Program-made: the position numbers and the translations under genes
Shown: one piece after another, positions 41,404 through 48,882 of the stretch
Position numbering within the stretch: the first letter of the stretch is position 1
Layout: every line of letters starts with the position of its first letter
The notes under the pieces: model-generated
The model's input: only the letters and a program-made list of their open reading frames with translations
Database searches by the model: none
Told to the model about the DNA's origin: nothing
Origin: Corallococcus interemptor
GTDB lineage: Bacteria; Myxococcota; Myxococcia; Myxococcales; Myxococcaceae
Reading direction: 5' to 3'
Length of the DNA: 48,882 nucleotides
NCBI RefSeq assembly: GCF_003668875.1
Contig: NZ_RAWM01000062.1
Location: forward strand, 1 to 48,882

Positions 41404-41964
41404 ATGCCCATGCCCCAAGCAGGTGACAAGGCCCCCGGCTTCTCGCTCCCCGACCAGAGCGGCGCCACCGTCTCCCTCTCGCAGTTCAAGGGGCGGCACG
41501 TCGTCCTCTACTTCTACCCGAAGGACGCGACCCCCGGCTGCACCACGGAGGCGTGCGACTTCCGCGACGAGCACTCCGCGCTGGTGAAGGCTGGCGCGGT
41601 GGTGCTGGGCGTGTCGCCGGACAGCGTCGCGTCCCACCAGAAGTTCGCCACGAAACAGGGGCTGCCGTTCTCCCTCCTGGCGGACCCGGACCACGCGCTG
41701 GCGGACGCGTACGGCGTGTGGGGGGAGAAGTCGCTCTATGGCCGCAAGTTCATGGGGCTCATCCGCGCGACCTTCCTCATTGGCCCGGACGGCAAGGTCG
41801 TCCGCGTGTGGCCCAAGGTGAAGGTGGCCGGCCACGTCGCGGAGGTGCTGTCCACGCTCCAGGGCGGCCCCGCGGCCGAGCCGAAGCCGGCGGCTGTCAA
41901 GAAACCGGCGGCGAAGAAGGCCCCGGCGGCGAAGAGCGCGGCCCGGAAGGGGACTCGCGCCTGA
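41404..41964 (+). CDS. bcp: Peroxiredoxin of the BCP/PrxQ type with a basic Lys-Ala-Pro tail
   Basis: A 186-residue peroxidase that reduces H2O2 and organic peroxides with thiols. Peroxidatic Cys46 and resolving Cys51 are in DATPGCTTEACDFRD, the atypical 2-Cys PrxQ pattern. The fold ends near residue 155. The last ~30 residues are an unusual tail of PAAVKKPAAKKAPAAK-type repeats, similar in composition to histone H1 or DNA-binding tails and not part of the normal family. Its purpose could be nucleoid association. No OxyR gene is adjacent. Confidence 0.88.
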   Translation: MPMPQAGDKAPGFSLPDQSGATVSLSQFKGRHVVLYFYPKDATPGCTTEACDFRDEHSALVKAGAVVLGVSPDSVASHQKFATKQGLPFSLLADPDHALADAYGVWGEKSLYGRKFMGLIRATFLIGPDGKVVRVWPKVKVAGHVAEVLSTLQGGPAAEPKPAAVKKPAAKKAPAAKSAARKGTRA

Positions 41965-42085
41965 CGGGGAGCGTGGGTGGCGGGCGCCGGTGCACTCCTG
42001 GCAGGACAGGGAGGCCGGGACCGTGTATGCCTGCGCCCGTGGCTGGCCTCTCTCTCCCCGAGCGGGGCTGGCCGTTCACCATGAA

Positions 42086-42128
42086 GCCCTGCCGGCCTCC
42101 GGGCCGGACATCGGGCGGCCGGCAGGGC
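42086..42128. terminator. Strong GC hairpin, possible terminator
   Basis: GCCCTGCCGGCC (42086-42097) pairs perfectly with GGCCGGCAGGGC (42117-42128) over a 19-base loop, 122 bases after the peroxiredoxin stop. There is no T tract. It may terminate peroxiredoxin transcripts or act in the leader of the next gene. Confidence 0.45.
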
Positions 42129-42171
42129 CAGCCCCCGGGTGGATGCCCGGTGGTTGGCGAGGACGGCATGA

Positions 42172-42188
42172 CCATTCCTCAGGAATGG
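42172..42188. promoter_or_regulatory. Palindrome CCATTCCT-C-AGGAATGG before a lipoprotein start
   Basis: A 17-bp palindrome with a single central base lies 8 bases before the ATG at 42197 and includes an AGGA that may be part of the ribosome site. It is a candidate operator or leader hairpin. Confidence 0.45.
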
Positions 42189-42196
42189 CGGAGACG

Positions 42197-42724
42197 ATGA
42201 ACATGCGCGAGCGAGGCATTCAGCGGTGGATGGCGACGGCGGCGCTGACGGCGGGCGTGCTGCTGGGCACGGCCTGTGGTGGGCTGCCGGAGACGGGTGG
42301 CAGGCAGCCGGATGAGCCGCGAGGCAATGCCTTCGCGCAGCGTGGGACGCAGCCGGAGGCCGTCTACAACGTGGCCGAGCAGCAGGGGCATGAGAACCCC
42401 GCTGACGCGCACCACGGCGACGCGGCCGCGAAGCTGCCCGCCCACGTGCTGACGGTGGACCGGGGCTACAACTCCACCATCGGGAAGATCGGCTCCAGCA
42501 TCGACCCGCGCACGCCGGCCACGGCGGGCAAGTCCAACAACTCCAAGTGGGACGACTCGGGCGGCATGATGGCGCACCGCTATGGCGTGCTGGGCGGGGC
42601 GATGTACTCGCCCGCGGCGGACGGCCTGGGCGGCTGGAACGTCTCCACGGCGAACGAGGGCACGCGCGGCTTCGACGCGCCCTACGCCTACGTCAGCCCG
42701 CCCATCTACCTGCAGAACCGGTAG
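42197..42724 (+). CDS. Hypothetical lipoprotein
   Basis: A 175-residue lipoprotein (RWMATAALTAGVLLGTACGG, lipobox GTAC). The mature part has Asn/Gly/Asp-rich segments (QGHENPADAHHGDAAAKLP) and a C-terminal AYVSPPIYLQNR. I do not recognise the family. ATG 42197 is chosen; ATG 42203 is in frame and better spaced from GGAG at 42190. The next gene 136 bases on is another lipoprotein with similar composition; the two may be co-regulated. Confidence 0.65.
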   Translation: MNMRERGIQRWMATAALTAGVLLGTACGGLPETGGRQPDEPRGNAFAQRGTQPEAVYNVAEQQGHENPADAHHGDAAAKLPAHVLTVDRGYNSTIGKIGSSIDPRTPATAGKSNNSKWDDSGGMMAHRYGVLGGAMYSPAADGLGGWNVSTANEGTRGFDAPYAYVSPPIYLQNR

Positions 42725-42860
42725 TTGGACGGCGGTACAGGGACGCTCGCCGGCCAGCGTGCCAGCGGGCGTCCGTGCTCCAGCCCCGCCACTCCCGGTG
42801 GGGCGTTGGGGTGGCCACTCCTTCTGTCGAGGCCATGACGGCTTCTGGAGGGAGCAGGCC

Positions 42861-43241
42861 ATGCACTCAAAGAGACTTCATCACTGGACGCTGGTGGCGG
42901 TGTGCGCCGCGACGGCCGCGTTGGTCGGCCCCGGCTGCAACCGCGACAAGCCCACGATGCCGCGCACGGGAGGCGCCTACGAAGGCGTCGCCAACACGCA
43001 GCAGCCCGCGCCGCCGGGAACGGGTGGCTCCGGAGCGGCCACGCCCACGGACGCGAAGGGCTTGCCGCTGAAGCCGGAGGCGGAGGCTCGCGGAGCCCAC
43101 CAGGGCCAGCAGAACCAGATTGGCGCGCCGGGCTTCACCACGCCGCAGGAGCCAGTGCCCGGAGACCGGGGCGGCGCGGACCGCTTCCAGGGCCCCATGG
43201 GGCAGGGCTCCCAGCTGGGCTCCAGGCACGCCGTCGATTAG
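42861..43241 (+). CDS. Small lipoprotein, Gly/Pro/Gln-rich
   Basis: A 126-residue lipoprotein (MHSKRLHHWTLVAVCAATAA, lipobox at VGPGC). The mature chain is Gly/Pro/Gln/Ala-rich and probably disordered, without a recognised domain. GGAGGGAG lies close before the ATG. Its stop overlaps the stop of the convergent nagZ gene by 4 bases (43238-43241). Confidence 0.65.
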   Translation: MHSKRLHHWTLVAVCAATAALVGPGCNRDKPTMPRTGGAYEGVANTQQPAPPGTGGSGAATPTDAKGLPLKPEAEARGAHQGQQNQIGAPGFTTPQEPVPGDRGGADRFQGPMGQGSQLGSRHAVD

Positions 43242-44347
43242 CGCGACGCGAGCATGACCTCCGTGGGGTCCTTGTCGGTGAAGGCACTGGCGAGGCCCTC
43301 GGCCAGCGAGCGGTGCTCCGCGTCGCCCAGCGTGGCGAGCCGGTCCTCGGCGGGGTGCGCGAAGCGGGCGGCGAGCGCGTCCAGGCGCCGGTGCGCTTCG
43401 GTGATGCGCTCGCGCGGGACGCGGCCGGACTCCACCGCCTTCACCAGCGCTTCGATGGCGGCGCGCTGCACGTCCGCCTTGTGGCACACGAGGAAGAGGT
43501 CCACGCCCGCGAGCGTGCCCTGCACCGCGGCCTCCGCCACGGAGTAGTGGTCCGCGATGGCCTTCATCTCCAGGTCGTCGGAGACGACCACGCCGTCGAA
43601 GCCCAGCTCCTTGCGCAAGAGGTCGTGCAGCGCGCGGTGACTCATGGTGGCCGGGACGCCCTGCTCCAGCGCGTCGAAGAGCACGTGCGCGGTCATCAGT
43701 GACGCGAGGCCCGCCTTCGCGAAGGCCTGGAACGGCACCAGCTCCACGCGGCGCAGGCGCTCCAGGTCGTGCGGCAGCTTCGGCAGGGTGAGGTGGCTGT
43801 CCGTCGTCGTGTCGCCGTGGCCGGGGAAGTGCTTTCCGCACGACGCCACGCCACCGGCCTCCAGGCCCTTCGCGAGCGCCACGCCCAGACGGCCCACCTC
43901 CACCGGGTCACGGCTGAAGCTGCGGTCGCCAATCACGGGGTTGGCCGGGTTGGTGTCCACGTCGAGCACGGGCGCGAAGTCCCAGTCGAAGCCCACGGCG
44001 CGCAGCTCGTGCGCGAGCAGCCGGCCCACGCGCTCCGCCAGGGCTTCGTCGCCGCGCTGTCCCAGCTCGCGCATGGGAGGCAGGGACGTGAAGGGCTCAC
44101 CGCGAAGGCGCGCCACGCGGCCGCCTTCCTGGTCCACGGACAGGATGAAAGGGCGGCCCGCGCGCGTCTTGATGTCACGGCACAGCGCCGCGGTCTCCGC
44201 CGCGGTGCCCACGTTGCGCTTGAAGAGGATGGCGCCGTAGATGCCGTCGTCCATCAGCGACGCGAGGTCGGCGTCGATGCGGGTGCCAGGAAAGCCCACC
44301 ATGAAGAGGCGGGCGCAGTCGCGATAGAGGGCGGAAGCAGGGCTCAC
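43238..44347 (-). CDS. nagZ: NagZ, beta-N-acetylhexosaminidase (GH3)
   Basis: A 369-residue cytoplasmic GH3 glycosidase that removes GlcNAc from anhydro-muropeptides in peptidoglycan recycling. The catalytic region is CGKHFPGHGDTTTDSHLTLP (the family's KHFPGHG-D loop with Asp/His), and the nucleophile Asp lies in VVVSDDLEMKAI. FILSVDQEGGRVARL is the usual N-terminal block. GTG 44347 is my start, since the open frame continues upstream only in repeat-like sequence (to 44386). The 3' end converges with a small lipoprotein gene. Confidence 0.9.
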   Translation of the reverse strand: MSPASALYRDCARLFMVGFPGTRIDADLASLMDDGIYGAILFKRNVGTAAETAALCRDIKTRAGRPFILSVDQEGGRVARLRGEPFTSLPPMRELGQRGDEALAERVGRLLAHELRAVGFDWDFAPVLDVDTNPANPVIGDRSFSRDPVEVGRLGVALAKGLEAGGVASCGKHFPGHGDTTTDSHLTLPKLPHDLERLRRVELVPFQAFAKAGLASLMTAHVLFDALEQGVPATMSHRALHDLLRKELGFDGVVVSDDLEMKAIADHYSVAEAAVQGTLAGVDLFLVCHKADVQRAAIEALVKAVESGRVPRERITEAHRRLDALAARFAHPAEDRLATLGDAEHRSLAEGLASAFTDKDPTEVMLASR

Positions 44348-44482
44348 GGCCGCGCAGTGTGGCAGAGCCCGCCGCCCATGGGGCACTGCGAGCGCATCCC
44401 GAGCGTCGGCTGCCTGTCAGGGCGCGAAGCGGGCCGGCTCCCGGTCTTCCAGGCAGAGCCCCCGCCCGCGGCACACCACCCG

Positions 44483-44856
44483 AATCTGTCCGACAGCCGG
44501 ACCGGTTGGTGGAGGCCGATGGCCGGGTGGGCAGCCCGGTCCAGCCGAGCTGCGGAAACCTGTCCGACACTCGGACAGGTTTTGAAGGACCGACGCCGGT
44601 CCGACTGGGCTGCGGAAACCTGTCGGACAGTCGGACAGGTCTTGATGGACCGAAGCCGGGATGGACGGCCGGTCCAGCTGGGCTGCGGAAACCTGTCGGA
44701 CAGTCGGCCCGGTTAGGAGGACCGTGGCTGAGACCGCGCTCGTCACGGCCGGGCGTCGGAAACCTGTCGGGCAGTTGGACAGGTTGAGAGGCCGCGGCGG
44801 GGATGGGGCTCCAGCCGAGCCGAGCTGTGGAAACCTGTCCGACAGTCGGACAGGTT
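44483..44856. repeat. Six-copy intergenic palindromic repeat array (AACCTGTCCGA/TCGGACAGGTT)
   Basis: Six ~60-74-bp repeats fill the gap between nagZ and the BatA-like gene. Each centres on a 25-bp inverted repeat of AACCTGTCCGA, three bases, then TCGGACAGGTT, at about 44483, 44557, 44617, 44690, 44761 and 44832 (spacings 74, 60, 73, 71, 71). The copies at 44557 and 44832 are perfectly symmetric; the others carry substitutions. Most are preceded by a conserved CCGGTCCAGCTGGGCTGCGG-like stretch. Apparent reading frames across the array repeat too and are not genes. Roles such as terminator/attenuator, binding sites or a REP-like element are all possible. Confidence 0.8.
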
Positions 44857-44881
44857 TTGGAAAAGCGCGCCCGGGGCGGGG

Positions 44882-46981
44882 CTACTTCCGGAGCAGGGTG
44901 CCTTCGAAGAAGAACGCCAGGCATGCGGCCAGGATGAGCCACGTCCACAGTGGCACCGAGGGCTTGTCCGCGTCTCCCGTGGAGGCCTTCACCGTGTCCT
45001 CACCGAAGTAGGCCGTCAGCGTGTCCTGCGGCACGCGCGTCAGGTCGCTCTCCGCAGGGTCCAGCGTGGCCGCGAAGTCCAGCGCGGCCACGGGCTTCCC
45101 GTCCGCGCCCAGCACGGAATGCACGCCCGGCTCCACCGTGGGGCCCGCCACGAACGAACCGTCCGGCTGTGCCTTCACCGGCAACTCGCTGCCGTCCGGC
45201 GCGCGCACTCCCGCCACCTTCTGCGTGCCCTCCGGGCGCAGCGTCACGGACTCGCCCACTCGCACGCGCACCTCCTCGCGCTCCTCCAGCGAGCCCGTGA
45301 GGTACGCGGCGAAGCGCTGCATCAGCGGCAGGAAGCTGGTGCGGATGGCGAAGTCGCTCCAGTCGCGGTCCACCGTGCTGGTGAACAGCGCCACGCGCCC
45401 CTTGCCCCGGCGCGCCACCGCCACCGCGGGCGCTCCGTCCTCGTACGTGGCCAGCACCTGGCTGGTGCCCGGCGCGGACGGGCTGTCCGCCTCCAGCAGC
45501 ATGTACTTGTAGAAGCGCGCCCCGATGAGCCCCTCCTCCGCGCGGCCCGTGAACGGCGCGAACAGCGGATGGTCCACCTTCACCTGCGCCAGCTTCGCCG
45601 TCTTCGTCTCCGCGTCCGGGTCCTCGCGCTCGGCGCTCGTGCGCACCAGGCGCAGCGGACGCGGCAGGAGCGTGCCCAGCCGTGAGTTGTACGCCTCCGG
45701 GTTCACGTGGTCGCCCACGCTCACGAAGAGGCCTCCGCCGTTCTCCACGAAGGTCGCCAGCTTGCGCGCCTCGTCCTCCGACGGCGCCGCCGTGTTGAGC
45801 AGCAGCACCAGGTCGTACGCGCTGAAGTCCTCGCGCAGCCCCACCTCCGCGTCGCGCACCGCCACGTCCACCGGCGAGCCCGGCGACGTGAGCGCCGCGT
45901 CCACGAAGAACGCCTCGTCCCGGTAGCGCGTCGCATGCGGCGAGCCGTTCACCACCAGCGCCTTCAACCCGCGCGGCACCGGCAGCACGAACGACCGCCG
46001 GTCATCCTCCGCCAGCGCGTCCGGCGCGAGCGTCACCTGGCCCACCACCGTGCCGCCCTGCGGGAAGCGCACCGTCAGCGTCTTCTGCGTCGTGCCGCCC
46101 GCGGGCACGTCCACGAAGCCCTTGGCCAGCGTGGACTCGCCCACGCGCACCGCGGCCTCCAGGTCCTTCGCCGGCTTCGTGCCGAAGTTCCGCACCGTGA
46201 ACGTGAACTGGTACGCGCGCGGCCCCGCCTGCAGCGCGGGCTCCACCCGCATGTCCACCAGCGCGTGGTTGTCCAGCGACTCGCGCCCGGACGCCACGTC
46301 GCGCAGCACGACCTCCGGCTTCACCATGGCGCCCGTGGGCCCCTTCACCGTGGGCGGCGGCGCTTCCAGCCGGAAGCCAGAGACCGTCATGTCGGAGACC
46401 ACCACCAGGCGCTTGCCCGGCATCGGGTTCTCCTCCAGTGACCGCGCGGCCATGTCCAGGCAGCGCGACAGGTCCGCCGTGCCGTAGGTGGGCTTCGCCT
46501 CGTCCACCAGCGCGCGCAACCGCGCCCGGTCGAAGCCCGGCGGCGGAGGCTCTTCCGGCGAGCCCGTGCACACCATCACCGTGGCGGGCTCCTCCGGCAG
46601 CAGGTCCTTGAGCGCGTCGCGGGCCTCGTCGCGGCCCTTCTCGAAGTTGGACGTGCCGTCCGACCAGCGCATGGACAGCGACGCATCCAGGATGACCGCC
46701 GTGGCCGCCGGCCCGCGCGTCACCGTGGCCGCCTGCGCGTCGCGGGTGAACTCCGGCCGCGCCAGCGCGATGGGAATGGCCAGCAGGATGAGCGTGCGCA
46801 GCGTGTAGAGCAGCAGCCGCTTCAGCTTGAGCCGGCTCGCCGTGCGCTTCTGGCTGCGCAGCACGAACGCGAGCGGCCCGAAGGGATGCGCCCTCGGCCG
46901 GCGCCGGTCGAACAGGTGCACCAGCACGGGGATGAGCGCACCCAGCGCGCCCAGGAGGAACCACGGATTGCCGAACGTCAC
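44882..46981 (-). CDS. BatA/VWA-type membrane protein (N-terminal double-transmembrane, aerotolerance-like)
   Basis: A 699-residue protein. The N-terminus FLLGALGALIPVLVHLFDRR and the second helix LKLKRLLLYTLRTLILLAIP form the BatA-type double-transmembrane domain. A von Willebrand A-like domain follows with the MIDAS start AVILDASLSMRWSDG, then beta-sandwich and GATase-like parts (GDHVNPEAYNSRLG) and a C-terminal helix. It starts at GTG 46981, overlapping the DUF58 stop by 4 bases. Together with the MoxR and DUF58 genes it forms the well-known MoxR-DUF58-VWA operon, which probably acts in envelope protein or stress handling. Confidence 0.85.
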   Translation of the reverse strand: MTFGNPWFLLGALGALIPVLVHLFDRRRPRAHPFGPLAFVLRSQKRTASRLKLKRLLLYTLRTLILLAIPIALARPEFTRDAQAATVTRGPAATAVILDASLSMRWSDGTSNFEKGRDEARDALKDLLPEEPATVMVCTGSPEEPPPPGFDRARLRALVDEAKPTYGTADLSRCLDMAARSLEENPMPGKRLVVVSDMTVSGFRLEAPPPTVKGPTGAMVKPEVVLRDVASGRESLDNHALVDMRVEPALQAGPRAYQFTFTVRNFGTKPAKDLEAAVRVGESTLAKGFVDVPAGGTTQKTLTVRFPQGGTVVGQVTLAPDALAEDDRRSFVLPVPRGLKALVVNGSPHATRYRDEAFFVDAALTSPGSPVDVAVRDAEVGLREDFSAYDLVLLLNTAAPSEDEARKLATFVENGGGLFVSVGDHVNPEAYNSRLGTLLPRPLRLVRTSAEREDPDAETKTAKLAQVKVDHPLFAPFTGRAEEGLIGARFYKYMLLEADSPSAPGTSQVLATYEDGAPAVAVARRGKGRVALFTSTVDRDWSDFAIRTSFLPLMQRFAAYLTGSLEEREEVRVRVGESVTLRPEGTQKVAGVRAPDGSELPVKAQPDGSFVAGPTVEPGVHSVLGADGKPVAALDFAATLDPAESDLTRVPQDTLTAYFGEDTVKASTGDADKPSVPLWTWLILAACLAFFFEGTLLRK

Positions 46982-47859
46982 CGGCGCCTCCCTCGGCGGC
47001 CCAGGAAGCGCAGCAGCACCTCATCCAGCCGCTCGTCGGTGCGCACCAACTCGTAGTCCACGTCGGCCTCCGCGCACTTCGCCTTCACGTCCGCGAGGAA
47101 CGCGCCGAACTCCTCCAGGTAGCTCTGCTTGATTTCGCGCGGGTTCACCTCGATGCGGCCCTCGCCCTCCATGTCCAGGAAGAGCGTGGGGTCGTCAAAG
47201 GGGAACGTCAGCTCCGCCGGGTCCACCAGGTGGAACACCGCCACGTCGTTCTTGCGCTGCCGCAGCGCGAGGATGCGCTTGAGCGCCTCCTGCCGTTCAT
47301 CCAGCAGGTCCGACAGCACGATGACCGTGGAGCGCCGGGGCAGGACTTCGGCCAGATGATCCGCCGCGCTGCCCAGGTCCGTGGGGCCCTTGGGCTGCGT
47401 GTGCTCCAGCGCGTCCAGCAGCACGTTGAGGTGACCGGCGGAGGCGCGGGGCGGCACGTCCTTGAACGCGCCGCCCACCATGACGGCCAGGCCCGCCGCG
47501 TCCTGCTGGCGCACGAGCAGGTAGCTGAGCGCGCCCGCGAGCGTCTTGGCCACGTCCAGCTTGGACAGGGGGCCGCTCTGGTAGCCCATGGACGCGGACG
47601 CATCCACGACCATCACCGAGCGCAGGTTCGTCTCGTGCTCGAAGCGCTTGACGTAGTACTTGTCGAACTTGCCGTAGGCCTTCCAGTCCAGGTGGCGCAG
47701 CTCGTCGCCGGGGGCGTACTCCTTGTGCTCGGCGAACTCCACGCTCTGGCCCTGATGGGGGCTCTTGTGGAGGCCGGACAGCACGCCCTCCATCACGGCG
47801 CGGGCGCGCAGCTTCACGCCCTGGAGGCGGGACAGCGTCTGGGCGTCGAGCAGCGACAT
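46978..47859 (-). CDS. DUF58 protein with VWA-like fold
   Basis: A 293-residue protein. HKSPHQGQSVEFAEHKEYAP then GDELRHLDWKAYGKFDKYYV is the DUF58 signature, followed by a VWA-like MIDAS VMVVDASASMGY and a Rossmann-type fold. It is cytoplasmic and the normal partner of MoxR ATPases. The gene begins 13 bases downstream of the moxR-like stop and overlaps the next gene by GTGA. Confidence 0.88.
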   Translation of the reverse strand: MSLLDAQTLSRLQGVKLRARAVMEGVLSGLHKSPHQGQSVEFAEHKEYAPGDELRHLDWKAYGKFDKYYVKRFEHETNLRSVMVVDASASMGYQSGPLSKLDVAKTLAGALSYLLVRQQDAAGLAVMVGGAFKDVPPRASAGHLNVLLDALEHTQPKGPTDLGSAADHLAEVLPRRSTVIVLSDLLDERQEALKRILALRQRKNDVAVFHLVDPAELTFPFDDPTLFLDMEGEGRIEVNPREIKQSYLEEFGAFLADVKAKCAEADVDYELVRTDERLDEVLLRFLGRRGRRR

Positions 47860-47872
47860 GGGATGGAGGTCC

Positions 47873-48882
47873 CTAGCCCTTCACCACCGTGAGGAGCTGG
47901 TCGATGAGCTTCACGGACGTGATGCCTTCGCTCTCCGCGGTGAAGTTGGGCAGCACGCGGTGGCGCAGCACGGGCCGCGCCAGCGCGCGCACGTCCTCCA
48001 CCGTGGCCACGAAGCGGCCGTTGAGGATGGCGCGCGCCTTGGCCGCGAGCACCAGGTACTGGCTCGCGCGAGGCCCCGCGCCCCAGCCCACGTTCTTCGC
48101 CACGAAGTCCAGCGCGCCGGGCTCCTTGGGACGCGTGTGGCGCACCAGCTCCACGGCGAAGCGCACCACGTGGTCCGGCACCGGCACGCGGCGCACCAGC
48201 TCCTGCAGGGCGAGGATGCGCTCGGGGGACAAAATCTTCTCCAGCTTCGGCGGCGCGCCGGCGGTGGTGCTCTTGACGATCTGCACCTCTTCTTCCGCCG
48301 TGGGGTAGCCCACGTCCACCAGGAACATGAAGCGGTCCAACTGCGCTTCCGGGAGGGGATAGGTGCCCTCCTGTTCAATGGGGTTCTGCGTCGCGAAGAC
48401 GAGGAAGGGCAGCTCCAGCGGGTACGTGCGGCCACCGGCGGTGACGCGGTACTCCTGCATGGCCTGCAGCAGCGCGGCCTGCGTCTTGGGCGGCGTGCGG
48501 TTCACCTCGTCCGCGAGGATGATGTTCGCGAACAGGGGGCCCTGCATGAAGCGGAAGGAGCGGCGGCCCGTCGTCTTGTCCTCTTCCAGGATGTCCGTGC
48601 CGGTGATGTCCGACGGCATCAGGTCCGGCGTGAACTGGATGCGGTTGAAGGACAGGTTGAGCACGTCCGCCAGCGTGGAGATGAGCAGCGTCTTCGCCAG
48701 GCCCGGCACGCCCACGAAGAGGCAGTGGCCGCGGCTGAAGAGCGAGATGAGCAGGTGCTCCACCACGTCCCGCTGGCCGACGACGCGCTTTTCAATCTGC
48801 TCGACGATGGCGTTGCGGGCCTGGGCAAGCTCCTCGACGGCGCGCAGGTCCTCGGGGGTGGCGTCGGACGGGGGGAGAGGGG
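47873..48882 (-). CDS. MoxR-family AAA+ ATPase (5' end outside window)
   Basis: At least 336 residues, open to the right edge with no start codon that fits the family inside the window. The N-terminal segment reads ELAQARNAIVEQIEKRVVGQ, then Walker A GVPGLAKT, Walker B ANIILADEVNR, sensor FATQNPIEQEGTYPLPEAQL and DRFMFLVDVGYP. MoxR ATPases act as chaperone-like motors with DUF58 and VWA proteins. A GTG at 48766 would give 297 residues but would cut the conserved VVGQ segment, so it is not the start. Confidence 0.9.
   Translation of the reverse strand, partial: PLPPSDATPEDLRAVEELAQARNAIVEQIEKRVVGQRDVVEHLLISLFSRGHCLFVGVPGLAKTLLISTLADVLNLSFNRIQFTPDLMPSDITGTDILEEDKTTGRRSFRFMQGPLFANIILADEVNRTPPKTQAALLQAMQEYRVTAGGRTYPLELPFLVFATQNPIEQEGTYPLPEAQLDRFMFLVDVGYPTAEEEVQIVKSTTAGAPPKLEKILSPERILALQELVRRVPVPDHVVRFAVELVRHTRPKEPGALDFVAKNVGWGAGPRASQYLVLAAKARAILNGRFVATVEDVRALARPVLRHRVLPNFTAESEGITSVKLIDQLLTVVKG

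Larger units (their letters stand above)
41965..42196. other. Spacer with strong hairpin and palindrome
   Basis: This 232-base gap precedes a small lipoprotein gene. It contains a 12-bp GC-rich stem and a 17-bp palindrome, both listed below. No coding sequence is supported: the open frame through it is an upstream extension of the next gene without codon-like content. Confidence 0.45.

Noticed and set aside
44175..44948. Open frames on both strands through the palindromic repeats that give repeated peptide motifs
   Set aside because: The peptide repeats follow from the DNA repeats, spacer lengths vary out of frame, and no start or ribosome site is convincing.

Overview
The window is very GC-rich, densely coded DNA with strong third-position G/C bias. 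It carries many lipoproteins, secreted hydrolases, TadE/TadG-like proteins, a DUF4388 response regulator, a MYXO-CTERM-like tail and a type III PKS operon. Together these point to a predatory myxobacterium of the Myxococcus/Corallococcus type. That assignment is inferred from gene content and style; no rRNA or other phylogenetic marker is present, and no tRNA, rRNA or CRISPR array was recognised.

Left part (1-7100). A translationally coupled modABC molybdate transporter is followed by a small CxxC protein. Next comes a visibly less GC-rich accessory patch. It holds a decayed IS5-type transposase (nonsense codon, two frameshifts, internal deletion), then four perfect palindromes sharing the core AGGTATATATACCT, spaced 58, 58 and 56 bp centre to centre, with total lengths of 14, 28, 34 and 40 bp growing toward the next gene. 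That gene is an AbiEi-type antitoxin/regulator. It faces an AbiEii-type nucleotidyltransferase toxin tail-to-tail with a 24-nt 3' overlap, whereas known AbiE pairs are co-directional operons. This locus is the most unusual item in the window. A pentapeptide-repeat gene and a partner follow.

Middle (7167-22382). A secreted isoamylase-like GH13 lipoprotein diverges from two tandem HEAT-like repeat proteins and an M23-like peptidase. A Cys-rich lipoprotein, an M9 collagenase-type protease with a PPC domain and a flavin monooxygenase lie on the minus strand. Four genes (TadE-like, TadG-like, TadE-like and a tiny pilin-like protein) then form a pilus-like set without ATPase or secretin, followed by a Cys-rich lipoprotein with PDASV tandem repeats.

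Type III PKS operon and flank (22529-34078). Type III PKS, ICMT-like methyltransferase, ACP, fatty-acyl-AMP ligase and FAD reductase overlap or nearly abut, and together suggest a complete route from a free fatty acid to a tailored alkylpyrone- or resorcinol-type lipid. Then come an ATP-grasp protein, a NUC1 nuclease with EF-hand-like loops, a RibD/DHFR-like reductase, a lipoprotein, a lipocalin-like protein and a NIPSNAP protein. The NIPSNAP gene diverges from a MocR regulator across a perfect 10-bp inverted repeat that contains the MocR TTG start.

Right part (34122-48882). Lipoproteins, an MBL-fold lipoprotein, a TPR protein, a Uma2 nuclease-fold protein, an O-methyltransferase, a response regulator, a NiCoT-like metal permease, a PrxQ peroxiredoxin with a basic tail and NagZ precede an array of six palindromic repeats (44483-44856). 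The window closes with a MoxR-DUF58-BatA-type operon on the minus strand whose first gene runs off the right edge.
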